From: Lolium rigidum
Taxonomy: Eukaryota; Streptophyta; Magnoliopsida; Poales; Poaceae
Length of the DNA: 64,000 nt
Assembly: GCF_022539505.1 (NCBI RefSeq)
Contig: NC_061514.1
Coordinates: 252,080,124-252,144,123, forward strand
Direction: 5' to 3'
Made by a program: the position numbers and the translations under genes. This document shows, piece after piece, positions 32,665 to 44,207 of this stretch; position 1 is the first letter of the stretch; every line of letters starts with the position of its first letter. The notes under the pieces are model-generated. The model ran no database searches and was not told the origin of the DNA. It saw nothing but the letters and a program-made list of their open reading frames with translations.

Positions 32665-33273
32665 GTACTTGTCAATGTAGTGCTTACTTTGACATGATCC
32701 GTAAGGTTCCTCCTCTTCATTGGCCAAATAATAATTTTGAGAACCCTTGGTTTTATAAAACCACTTCTCATCCATATGTACGATGTTATACATGCCTTGA
32801 AACTTAGGATCTTCGCTGTCCGGGTCTAGCATAGAGAGTGCATAGCGGACCCTTGCTTCCTTGTTATCATCCGTGATACGAGGTTTGATGGCATTTGAAT
32901 GCCTCCGAAACTCCTTCTCCTTGAACCTCCTATGCAAGATGGACTTTGATATGCCCAACTCATCAGCAAGATCCTTCAAAGTTGTCCTCTTGGATGGAGG
33001 AATTTGCATGATGGCTTGGGGGTCAACTTCAACTCTTTTACACCAACAATTCAGAGGCTTCTTGTTGCAAACATTCTCAATACCTTGAAGATGATCAAAC
33101 CATACACGTTACACAACTCGCAATGGTACCATAAACTGTGCCGCGACTTCCTTGGTTACACTGACACTCAACACTGTTGGCTTTGTTTTACGCAAGAGGG
33201 CTGCGAGAATTATTCTTTTGTCCTCGTCACTGTAAACCCTACGTACATTCACCATTTTTCCTAATGGCAGAAC

Positions 33274-33735
33274 TGCAAACAGTAGCATAGCATTAGCATT
33301 ATGGCATGATCTAGAAATATTTCAAAATTAGTGTAGTGTACAAACAGTAGCATATGGACATAATTTGCAAACAGTAGCATAGCATTAGCATTATGGCATG
33401 ATCTAGTCATATTTCAAAATTAGTGTACTGTACAAACAGTAGCATATGGACATATGGAGATGATCTACTTTGGTTCCAATCAAATTTTCACAATTATGCT
33501 AGTGTACAGAAACAGTACCATATGTAGATGATCTACTTTGGTTCCAATCAAATTTTCAGAACTATGCTAATGTACACAAACAGTAGCATATGGAGATGAT
33601 CTACTTATTAGGTTCCAATCAAATTTTCAGAATTATGCTAGTGTACAAACAGTAGTAATATCTGCACATGATCTACTTTATGTTATAGAAAAACAGTAAC
33701 ATCTGCATATGATCTACTATTGGAAATTTACAAGC
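33274..33735 (+). repeat. Degenerate minisatellite, about 75-80 bp unit, in the transposase intron
   Basis: Five to six copies built on ACAAACAGTAGCATATGGA, GATGATCTACTTTGGTTCC and AATCAAATTTTCAGAATTATG. A last trace, ACAAGCAGTAGCATATGG, follows the TRIM at 35422, so the TRIM inserted into this array. Confidence 0.8.
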
Positions 33736-33741
33736 AGTACC

Positions 33742-35402
33742 TGTTAGAGTTAATCTTGATTAAAGGGTCTTAGTTAATTTCCTAGCTTACGTGTAGGGTG
33801 TATGAGTTTTTGTTTTAGTAGTATTAGCATTGGTGTTTGATGCAGGTCTGCGTGCATCGAGTCTAGTTGGTAGTAGTATAGTCCGTGTCCTAGGATGCTA
33901 GCTGAGTTTGAGTGGGATTAAGAAGTTCTAATCGTAGTAGGCTTTCCAGGTCGGTTAGGTTTCTGATTTGTGGAGTACTCTAGCTAGTTTGGACGTGTAT
34001 ATATACACGAGCCTGGCTGCTACTTGTAACCGCAAGAGTTGAGGAATAAACAGAAAAAAGACAAGGCACGACATGTGCCTTTGGCGATAAACTTTGTGTT
34101 TGTGTGTGTTCGTCTAGTTTGATGTGAATCGATCTGTGGGCGAATTCCAACAATTGATATCAGAGCGAGGTTGAAGATTTGAAGCTACGCTTGCCCCGGG
34201 GAGGCGACCCTACTAGCGCCTCGGGGCGGGCGACCATCACTCGGCGAAGCGGCCGGGTGGAGCAGGCGTCGCGCTGTTGTTAGCGAGGCGGCGGGCGATC
34301 GTTGCTCGGTGGAGCAACACGGAAGGGTTGACAGTGTGTCGTCGTTGGCGAGGCAAGGTTGTGGATATCGTTGATGGGAGAGGTGGTGCCGAGGTGTGGT
34401 ACCGGGAGTCTCGTCAAGATTGTCGTCCGCGGGAGTTTCATCAAGGTCGTCTTTGAAGGAGTCCGATGAGTCAAGGAGTCATGGTCGTGCAAGTTGGCGC
34501 GTCGTGTCGGCGTTGTCTGTGTGAGTCGTCGTTGTGTCCAAGTGCTCGTCTCCGTGAAGATTTGTTGCAGTTGAAGCGCGTCAAGTGTGTGAGGCGTGAG
34601 TTATGTCCATATCCTCGTGGAGCGTCCTGGTTGCGGCCAGCAGGGTTCGGTGCGATGCCGAAGGTGGACGGTGGTAGGGAAAGCTACCGTAAAACGAGGA
34701 GGTGTGTGTGCAGTAGGAGAGAAGCTACTATGCGCAAGTACAAGAGGAGTATGGTGCGAACCGAGTGTGAGGACCGCAATAGCGCTGGCACATATGTGCG
34801 AACCGAGTGCGGGAGGCCGATCAATGGCGGTGGCAAAGCATAGCAGAGCAGAGGTGCACTGCATGTTTCCTGCGTGGTCATACTGACTGTACGGACATGA
34901 CAATGAAGATGATTCAGATGTGATGTGAAGCTGCGGGAGTCAAAATCGGAAGGAGTACGAGGAGACGACAAGTTCAAGATTAGGGAGAGATTGTTAGAGT
35001 TAATCTTGATTAAAGGGTCTTAGTTAATTTCCTAGCTTACGTGTAGGGTGTATGAGTTCTTGTTCTAGTAGTATTAGCATTGGTGTTTGATGCAGGTCTG
35101 CGTGCATCGAGTCTAGTTGGTAGTAGTATAGTCCGTGTCCTAGGATGCTAGCTGAGTTTGAGTGGGATTAAGAAGTTCTAATCGTAGTAGGCTTTCCAGG
35201 TCGGTTAGGTTTCTGATTTGTGGAGTACTCTAGCTAGTTTGGACGTGTATATATACACGAGCCTGGCTGCTACTTGTAACCGCAAGAGTTGAAGAATAAA
35301 CAGAAAAAAGACAAGGCACGACATGTACCTTTGGCGATAAACTTTGTGTTTGTGTGTGTTCATCTAGTTTGATGTGAATCGATCTGTGGGCGAATTCCAA
35401 CA
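33742..35402 (+). mobile_element. TRIM-like non-autonomous LTR element
   Basis: Two 411-bp LTRs (33742-34152 and 34992-35402) from TGTTAGAGTTAATC to GAATTCCAACA. The target-site copies are GTACC and GCACC, one mismatch. The internal 839 bp begin with TTGATATCAGAGCGAGG, close to the tRNA-Met PBS, and end with the purine tract AGGGAGAGAT. The internal ORFs (for example 34466-34843) are Arg/Cys-rich and unrelated to gag or pol. The LTRs differ at five sites, all transitions (1.2%), so insertion is recent, roughly half a million years at commonly used grass rates. Each LTR has a TATATATAC promoter motif (about 34000 and 35250). Confidence 0.92.
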
Positions 35403-35856
35403 GCACCATATATGGACAAATTTACAAGCAGTAGCATATGGCCAGTACGTGCATGCTGATCATTAAGGACATGAACAGTACCACTACGTACCTGCATGGT
35501 GATCGGCAGCTTCTTCTGCATCTGCGTCTTGATCCTGGCCATCACCGTTACCACCACGGGCTGCTCCATTTCCATCTGCCTCCTGCTCCTGGCCATCTGC
35601 ATTACCACCACCGGCTGCTCCACGGCCAGCACCGGCCCCTCTTCCGTGTAATGTACCTCCTGCTCGGCCGCGACCACCACGCACAGCAGCTCCCGCTCGG
35701 CCGCGACCACCACGCACTGCAGCTCCTGCTCGGCCGCGACCAGCACGACCACCGCGCACAGCACCTCCCGCTGCTCCACGACCAGCAGCTGCAGCACCTC
35801 TAAACGGCGGACAGCTACCGCGGCCACGGCCGGATAGCCCAAGACGGCCACGTCCG

Positions 35857-36396
35857 GCGATGGACGGACTTGTGAATATGAAGACGCCGTCGAAGAGAGG
35901 GTATCGAACGACTTCAGGCTCGCTATCTTCACGGCCATGGGCATCTTCGTCACTGCTCTGGTCTCCGGTGAACTGCTGCCCACGGCCAGCTCCGTCGCCG
36001 CTGCGGTTTTCCACGAACTGTGGGCTACGACGAGCGGCGATGGACGGACTTGTGAATATGAAGACACCGTCGAAGAGAGGGTATCGAACGACTTCAGGCT
36101 CGCCATCTTCACGGCCATGGGCATCTTCGTCACTGCTCTGGTCTCCGGTGAACTGCTGCCCACGGCCAGCTCCGTCGCCGCTGCGGTTTTCCACGAACTG
36201 TGGGCTACGACGAGCGGCGATGGACGGACTTGTGAATATGAAGACGCCGTCGAAGAGAGGGTATCGAACGACTTCAGGCTCGCCATCTTCACGGCCATGG
36301 TCATCTTCGTCACTGCTCTGGTCTCCGGTGAACTGCTGCCCACGGCCAGCTCCGTCGCCGCTGCGGTTTTCCACGAACTGTGGGCTACGACGAGCT
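35857..36396 (-). repeat. Three tandem 180-bp repeats in mariner exon 2
   Basis: Exact 180-bp period starting near 35857, 36037 and 36217, with only a few base differences between copies. Since 180 is a multiple of three, every frame stays open. On the transposase strand each unit encodes 60 residues including RSPQFVENRSGDGAGRGQQF and SSDEDAHGREDGEPEVVRYP. Confidence 0.92.
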
Positions 36397-36866
36397 CCGG
36401 CAGTGCTCGACTCCCCCACGAACTGTGGGCGACGGCCAAGTCCGGCAGTGCTCGAGTCGCCGACGTTCCATCTCTGTGCTGATCGAAGACCTGTGAGACC
36501 GAGAGTACCTCGTCCCCGGCCGTTCACCATGTGCAGTCCTGCCTTGGGTTCTCATCGTCGCTTGTCTCATCTGTTCAGAAAACAAACCACTCCAGGTCAC
36601 GACATAGATCACGAGCAAATTCTTGGAACAGAAAAAGTAATGAAGACACAAGTTACCTTCGTCGCTCTCCACCTCGAAGAAGAAATCGCCGGCTAGGTCA
36701 CGAGCTTCCCCATCAAAATCCTCCATTCATCCTAGTTGATAGGATCGTTCAAATCAACTCCTGCCATGACGAAGAACAAAGAGAGACAAAATTAAGGAGG
36801 AAGGAACAGAGGGACAAGATGGGCTGCCTTGGCCGTCCATGGCGGGAAGATTTTATAGGAGCTCGA

Positions 36867-37876
36867 TTTTTTTTTTAGATCAAAGGCCAAAGGCCGACGT
36901 TAAATTAATAACACCCTCAACGGCGACAAGGTACAAGGAGCTGAACCCAGCTTACAACACACACCCACACACCCACACGAGCTGCCAAACGGCTACAACC
37001 GGAACCACGAACGGCGAACACGACCCTTACGAAGCCTACGAAGACTCGGAGAAGACACCGGACAGCAATAGTGTCGGGCTGGGGCTCACCCAAGGGAGAG
37101 CCATCGAACACGCACGCCGTCAACAGAACTCCCCGCCGTGGGCAGCGCCACCAGTGACCGACCACCACTGTGCATCGACCACCGCCGTTCGGACCCCAAC
37201 AAGCAGCACCCGGGAAACTCGACGAAGACGCAGGGGCGGCGCAAGCCTTGCCGATGGTCGCCAAGCAAAGAGCCAACATCATCCGCAGAAACACAGTGAG
37301 CTCCAAGGCGGCGTCTTCAAGAAGAACACGACACGAGAGCGCCGTCACCGCCCGATCCGTGGATCTTAGTTTTTCACCCGAAGCACAAAGGTCGACGAAT
37401 ACCGTGCCTCTGCCCCACCACCAACGGAGAGCCGCGAACTGTGAGCTCCAAGGCGGTGTCTTCAAGAAGAGCACGACACAAGAGCGTCGCCACCGCCCGA
37501 TCCTCGGATCTTAGGTTTTCACCCGAAGCACGAGGAGGGTCAAGATTACCACGACGGCGCCTTCAAGAAGGCCACGACGTCCGCAGACGCCGACACCATG
37601 GCCCAAGGGAGGGCGAGGGTTTCCCTCGGTAAACCTCGACACCTCCAGCACAGGGAACGGGCCACCGCCAGACGGCCCCCGCGCCACTGCCACAGAACAC
37701 TGCTCGCCGAGTACCACGCCGCCCTCACGACCATGGCACCGACCAGCTCCTGAGCTCCTGGCTCGCCCGCCAACCAGCGAAGCTCCCACCTTTCCAGGGC
37801 CGCCGCCTCGGCGTCCAAGCTCTTCCTGCTGCGAGACCGAAGAAGACAAGCACCACATCGCGAGGGGGAGGAGCGG
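36867..37876 (-). mobile_element. LINE-like sequence with poly(A), left part
   Basis: A T10 run at 36867-36876 is a poly(A) tail on the minus strand. The GC-rich body to the right has no intact ORF. The family resembles an abundant pooid repeat with the phrase GGCGGCGTCTTCAAGAAG. It is interrupted at 37876 by the giant-LTR element, and its probable 5' part follows at 53402. No target-site duplication was identified, so the class is tentative. Confidence 0.5.
37299..37534 (-). repeat. Two direct repeats of about 90 bp, period ~143 bp
   Basis: The phrases GAGCTCCAAGGCGG, CAAGAAGA.CACGACAC and TCTTAG.TTTTCACCCGAAGCAC recur at 37299-37390 and 37442-37534, with a weaker third trace at 37556. Confidence 0.75.
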
Positions 37877-40800
37877 TGTGGTGACCCGGCATACCACTGC
37901 ATGGTGTAGTATGCAAGTCTGATATAACACCAATGAAACACAGTTCCACCAGTATTATATCGCTCAGAGTGGTACAACAGAAACATATGCGGGTCCAAGG
38001 CATGTCTATAGAATTACAACATTGACTCTGTTACATAAGATCATCACAGCCTCCTACTTTACAATGAGGTAAAACTGCAAATAACTCCGGAAGAACGACT
38101 CGTAGACTAGTCTTATCACGAACTCTATTTGTAGAGTATTTAACTAGCTTCGGAGGCTATGAATAGATTCTAGCTAAATAGGAGCTAAGTTTAGGAAGCT
38201 AGTTCCTTTCTATTGCTAATCTAGGTTTCTCCTTGTTGGATGTGGTATCTGCCTCCTCTGACAGGTTCCTGTCCCTTGAAGTAGTTGTTGACTCCTCGGT
38301 CTTCGTGTTGCACTGTAGATCCTCCTTCGGTGCCTCCATATCTAAGCAGGGGATTTAAGAGTGGGATGAGTACGAGCGTACTCAACAAGTTCATTATAGG
38401 AAAGAGGTGTTTAATGCACTAGCTACGGCATTAGACCGAGAAAGTCTAATACCAATGCAGGTTTTCATAATCATTTCTTCAAAAGGTTGCTTTTATTCGG
38501 AAGAACTATGTCCGTCAGCCTTCACCGGTTTACGAGAACTTCATGGAGCTCCTTTCCGGCCGCGTTCGCAGTTCCATATCCGGAACGGGGAGTGACGAGT
38601 CACGGTTCTTTACACTCTGCAGAGGTGTGTTGCTTTACCCATAAGAGATCTTAACCTTGGTGCCAACCGGGTGATCTTCCCGTCCACACTTCCTATGGTG
38701 TGAGGCCCGGTATAAGGTCTAGCCAATCATGTTCCTCCGCTACCTCGAACACCCACCCTTTTGTAAGATTGTCCTCCCCTATATCCATGATGAGACCGTT
38801 CCGGGCATTCATATGCCTTCCCCTATCATCATGGATAGACCGTTCCGGACACCTTACAATCCCTCATAGACCGCAATACCGTGGGGACTTAAGGCTTCCC
38901 CGGCCAACCGCTTGCACTTCAAGCGACAAGTGTCTACGGACTATGCCGTGGGGACTTAAGGCTTCCCCAGCCTACCGCTTGCCGCCAGACGGATACAAGT
39001 GTCTACGGTAAAGCGCATCCGTTGATGAACGAGAGGTGGAAACACTTTTGACTACTCCGTCCCACTCCGGATCTTATGGTTAACACGGGTATTACGGCAC
39101 AAGAATCACTGGCGACATTTGTTGTTTAATCCTAGATGGATATAAACCCGTGCAATGGAACCTCCACCATATCAACACAATCCATGGTTCCATTGCCCAC
39201 CACATAGTCATATTCATAGTTATGAAAGTAGTGGTTTTGATTTTTGTGCAATAGTGATAACCATAATACTTTGCAAGTAATTTGATAAAAATACTTCAAA
39301 TGACATGAGCAAGTGATGAACTTGCCTTTCTTGACTTGCAAGATTATGCGGACAAGGTCTTCGTTACGCAATAACTCCAAGTTCTGAAATAGCATCATCG
39401 TCCGGTAAGGACGATGTTTAAAAGATTGGCAAGGATGCAATAATGCATAAGAATGAGATGCAATCGTTCTACGCGTGATCTAACCTCGATGATTTAGGAT
39501 CAGTGGGTTGTAATGATTGGTTTAGGGTGTGTTGCACTTTTAGAATGATTCTCATACAAGGTTCTTATTCAGGTGTGGTTACATGGTATCATGAACAGGT
39601 GCTGCAATATAGAATAACAATAATATTACAAGCACACACTATAACATTTGGTATAATACTAACATGTAATGAATAGTGGTTGGTTTTAGTACTATATGGC
39701 ATGGTTAGTGGTTAATTATCATATGCTTTAAAAGAATAACTTTTGAAGAACATATTCTTTAATAAAGAACAAGTATGATACTTAAGTTGGTGGGGTTATA
39801 TGGTTGACTATGGTTTCATCTAGTTTCTAGAGTAAGTATTAGATGGATCACAATCTAGTTGGATTCATCAGCTACTAGGCTTGTATTGTTGAATTAAGCC
39901 TAACATCTTAATTAACAATAGTTGCTATCAAGGTGGCATACCTTGTTGGTGATAGTTGGCTAGGGTTTATAGGTCCTTATAAGCAGGTTTGATGATGATT
40001 CTTTATTTACTTCAAAAGAATAACTTTTGAAGAACATACTTCTTAAGTAATAAGAAGTATTACAATTAAGGTTGAGGTTGGCTTGTATTAGCCATTGGAT
40101 CTCTAAGTAGAGAATGGTTGGTTCCAAAATAGGATGGTTCACAAGTATCTCATACTAGTAGGGTTTAGTGGAACAGGGTTATGTAATGCAATATAGTAGG
40201 TATGGGTGCTGTTAGGGTTCATCCTAATGGTGTGAGGCTAAGCATGGTTAATTAAGATTGACATTTCTAAGGATAGGAGCTAGGGTTTATTAAGATGAAC
40301 ACATGGGATGCTAATTAGTTGTGATAGGGTTCCCATATGTTATGTGGATTTGAACAGGCATTTAGTTGCTACATATGAATCTATGGTTACTAATGAAGTA
40401 ACATGATCACCTGTTACTTAGGGTTTATGTTTGGGAATAATTTAGGGTTCATATGAAGTAGTGGAGCTAAGGTTCCTAATTGAATTAGGGTTTTAGGGTT
40501 TCACATGAAATGATGAATTCATGTTTTCCTACCATATGGAACTAGGGTTTTCTAATTACCCTAATAATTCTATGATTGGTAACTTCAATTTAAAGTTGAA
40601 GTTATAATAATTTGGGAATAGAAATAATATTGAATTTGGTATTTTATTATTTTAAACACTTAATAATTAGGTAATTATTAATTAGAGTTTAATTCTCTTT
40701 AATAATGATTTACTAAGTTAACAAAATAAAGAAAATTAGTTTTAATGTTTTCTTTATTTATTTACTGGTCATTATTTAATTTAGAAAGTTTTTCTAATTA

Positions 40801-43800
40801 TTGAATTTTAATTCAATTATGAATAAGAGAAAATGCTTAAATAGTAAGTATTAAATAATTGAATTTTTATTACAAATAAAAATGGCATATTATATTTTTA
40901 TTGGATAGAATTTACTTTTAGAAGCATTTTGATATATTATTTACCTTTTTCTGAGTTATAATGTTTTTTCTAGATTTATTTAAAGTTACAGCAATTTATG
41001 AATTTGAAACAGAATGAAAAACTATTAGACACACCCTGCTAAGCTACACACAGAGTCACTGCTCTGGCCAGTGGGCCAGTGACCAGGTCAGACGCCACCT
41101 CGGCGTGGACTGGGTCAACACATGGGACGTGGCGACGGGAGTTCCTGGCCGGCGGCCAGTTGAGGTCGACGCCGGCGATCTTCCGCTCGCGCGGACGAAA
41201 TTCTATGCCTAATCGATTCAGTGCGTTACGGGACGTCGACTGGTGGTCGCGCCACCCGCTATTGACCACCGGAGCGAGCTCGCCGGAGAGACACCGCGGC
41301 GGCGGACACGGGCACATATGGCTAGGAAGCTACGGTCGTCGGTGTGATGCAATAGGAAGCTCAGGAAGACCCCCAGCTTACCCAGAGCGCGATGCTGTGC
41401 TCCGTTGGTGCGAGAGGTGGTCGGACGGAGAGGCGACGGTCACGGCGGTGCTCGACCGTCTGCGGGGAAGACGAGCTCGTCACCGTTGATTTTGACCGCC
41501 TCGGCTCGATTCCTTGCGCCAGATGATGGAGTAGAGGATGGCGGTGATGATAGCACCCATGGCGTGGCTTGGGGCTGCCCCTATCGACGGCGATGCGCGA
41601 CATCGGTGCGTGCTAGGGTTTCAGAATTTGGGGGAAAAAGAAGAACATGAGCGAGGAGGGCTTCGGCCGAGTATTTATATGGCTCCCGCGCTCGACGTCG
41701 GTCGCCCAGGTCATCAACGGCGGCCGGGACGTGTCCCTCTCCATCGAGCTGGCGGCCTCCGTGCGCGCGACGATGGAGAAGACGAAGACGATGACTCTCG
41801 TCTTCGATCTTATCCCGATCGAATCGGTCGGTGGGTTGGGCTGGGCTACAGCGTGGTGATGGCGTTGGGTTGCTGTTGGGCTCGGCAGCTGGGCTGCTGC
41901 GGCCAGGTGAGCCCGAGTGAGCTATTCCTTCCTTTTCCATTCTATTTTTATTTTCTGTTTTCCTTTTCTAGTTTACATTCTTTTTTTAATTCAAACTTAA
42001 ATAATTTTATACCATGCAGGTGGTTTATAATTTGAATTTCTTGAGGATTAAGAAAAGGATACATGCATTACTGCATTGTTTTATGAATCACATTCAATAT
42101 ATGTGAGCCTTATGACAATGTTTAAATTAGGCAATATTTTAGGTATTCGTTTTAATTTCCTTTTTTAATTATGATATAACTCCCTGTTGAATAATTAGAG
42201 TTGGTTATGCCTCTTCCAATTAATTTTGGAAGTTATTATTATGACTTAGCTTCATATTTGAGGAATTGGTCAATTGCACATGATTTTATGTGAGCTCCAA
42301 TGTATTAGGTTCAATAATTGAAGCTTAAGATTTTATTAATGTGCCATACTAAGGTTCTATTGGTATCAACCTGGTGGTAGTTGATGTGAATCTCATTTAT
42401 GGCCTAGGTTTATATTGTGATCACCATGGTGTTACATAAACTAGGGTTGAGATTTAATTCTAGATTGTAGAGATGAGATGATAGCATATTGCATGTGCTA
42501 GGGTTTAATCTCCCCTAACCATGATAAAGTGATTGCTTACTTAACATTTTATGTTCTCCCCTAGTTACTAAGATATTGAGGATTGGTTTTATCTTCAACC
42601 AATAGATTTCTATTAATATCCTTAATTTATCAGTAAAGTAACTACATTGGTTATTGTTCTTTTTATAGTTAACTTTAGTCATATGGATGTATGGTTTCTC
42701 ACCATATAAAGGTTAGAGTTTGTCTCTAAAGGTTTTCTATTATTCTTTATTTGAGGAATAAGTGGAATATAGATGTGGTAGGATCCTTCTTATGATCTCC
42801 AATTGAATCACAAGTTAAGGTTAGGATATAAGCCTGGGGTTGCTTACTAGTTACCTCCCTATGATTTCATGTGATGAATGATATCTACTTATCCTATTAG
42901 GGTTTAACTTATCCTCACATATCTCAAGGGCATGATCATGGATTAGGCATTATCAACTTGTTCTTAATATCTTTACCTCAAGTTCTTAGGGTTTATGATC
43001 ATTACACAATTTATAATGATCAAAGTTTGGCTTCCTAAGGTATCTCTTATTAAATGGGGTTCTTACTTCCATGATCAAGCCTTGTCTAGATAAACTAAAC
43101 ATAATATCTCCCTTATAGTTTCTTGGGTGGACATGGTTATGGTTGTCTCAATTATCTTGAGTATAATACCATGGTTTGAGCTTTCTCATTTAAGAATAGT
43201 TATTCTAGGGTTTATGGTGTACTCCTAATATTTATTTAGGTTACTGAGCCAAAGATTCAATTGTCTATCTTAGTTGGTTTATTCCACACCTTATTTCACT
43301 AAGTCATGGATATAGTCTTATTCCATTTGGTATCTGGTGACCTCACCACTTCAAGGTGAAATGGTTTACCTAATACTTTAGTTCAAGGTTTAACATTGAT
43401 TCTTAAATAGGTAAAGCTAGAATTAGTATGATTGGTCTCTCTCTCATTTGGGAAGGTCTTTAATTCCATCCTAAGATTAAGTTCCATAGAGAATGATTTG
43501 ATCATCAATATCTATGTTTAACATAAATGGATTCTCTCTCTAAGGATTGTCTTGAATAATATCCTAGGGTTCTTTCTAAAGATGATGATTTGAATACTTG
43601 GATGTATATCCAAGGTTTAGCTCAAGGTTTGTTATTGCTTCTCTAATAAATAAGATAGAGCTCTCAACTCTCTAGTTTTGATGTATAATAATTTGAACTA
43701 AAGAAGAATTATATTTCTTAGTTGGATCTCCTTGTTATGTTTCCAAGAATAAAGTAGAATGAATACCATGAGGTTCATGGTAGGATCAAGGATTTGTTTA

Positions 43801-44207
43801 AGACATGGAAAAGATAAGTGAAGAATGGTTTCTCCATTTATTGTTACTTGATTTCCAAATAGATTGATGTTCTTAGGTTATGGCAAGGAATTTGATGTTA
43901 TGATCTTTAATAAAATCAAGTAATTGTTCCTTGATTCATATGTTCTTGTGTTGGTTTTAATTCCATTTGATCTAACCCCTTAGATCAACTCATCTCTACC
44001 CAAAACAAGGTTTTAGTAAAGTCACATTGAGGTTTATAGCGCTTGACTTGATGTGCTACTTCAATTCCACCAAGGTCAAGTGAAACTTCGATTCATCGTG
44101 ACTGTTTTACTTTAAAGCGCGAAAATTCCCCAGATTTTCTATGCATGAATGCAATGCACACATCTCGTTTCCTCTATTTTTGTAACCCCATTACCTGGGA
44201 TATTACA
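37877..44207 (-). repeat. 3' LTR of the LARD-type element
   Basis: AT-rich, with a GC-rich island at 41040-41900 that carries a TATA box on the minus strand. Regions 40200-40560 and 42400-43620 are rich in AGGGTTT/AAACCCT. A palindromic phrase, AAAAGAATAACTTTTGAAGAAC, recurs at about 39733 and 40015. Confidence 0.93.
41671..41680 (-). promoter_or_regulatory. TATA box in the 3' LTR GC island
   Basis: On the minus strand ATATAAATAC follows a GC-rich region and precedes a leader with AAACCCTAG. It agrees with the minus orientation set by PBS and polypurine tract. It implies U3 of about 2.5 kb and R-U5 of about 3.8 kb. Confidence 0.6.

Larger units (their letters stand above)
32665..36767 (-). 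pseudogene. Plant mariner transposase, decayed and 3' truncated
   Basis: Exon 1 (36767-36657) starts MAGVDLNDPIN, the typical N-terminus of plant mariner transposases. It then has a TAG stop and a -1 shift into DFDGEARDLAGDFFFEVE, with donor GAAG/GTAACT. Exon 2 (36570-35492) begins DETSDDENPR, carries three 60-residue repeats and a Gly/Arg-rich part, and ends at donor GCAG/GTACGT. Exon 3 (33260-32665) has a helix-turn-helix part with a stop (GTAACGT where CAA is expected in RVVQRVW). It continues with IPPSKRTTLKDLADELGIS and the catalytic block HMDEKWFYKT, holding the first Asp of DD39D. It stops after SKHYIDK, so the second and third catalytic Asp are lost. The intron between exons 2 and 3 holds the TRIM. 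Inactive. Confidence 0.8.

Noticed and set aside
33274..33735. Possible CRISPR-like regularly spaced repeats
   Set aside because: Units of 75-80 bp are contiguous and diverged, with no unique spacers; a plant minisatellite in an intron.
35860..36696. 278-codon plus-strand ORF and a 359-codon minus ORF in another frame
   Set aside because: Open only because the 180-bp repeat is a multiple of three; the exon structure of the transposase favours a minus-strand reading.
36839..37998. Several overlapping ORFs up to 185 codons
   Set aside because: GC-rich LINE-like repeat with internal duplications; frames are open on both strands and no domain is seen.
41079..41489. Plus-strand ORF (and its 190-codon version at 50271-50843)
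   Set aside because: Antisense to the element's transcription through the promoter island; the two LTR copies differ in frame after about 95 residues and no domain is recognised.
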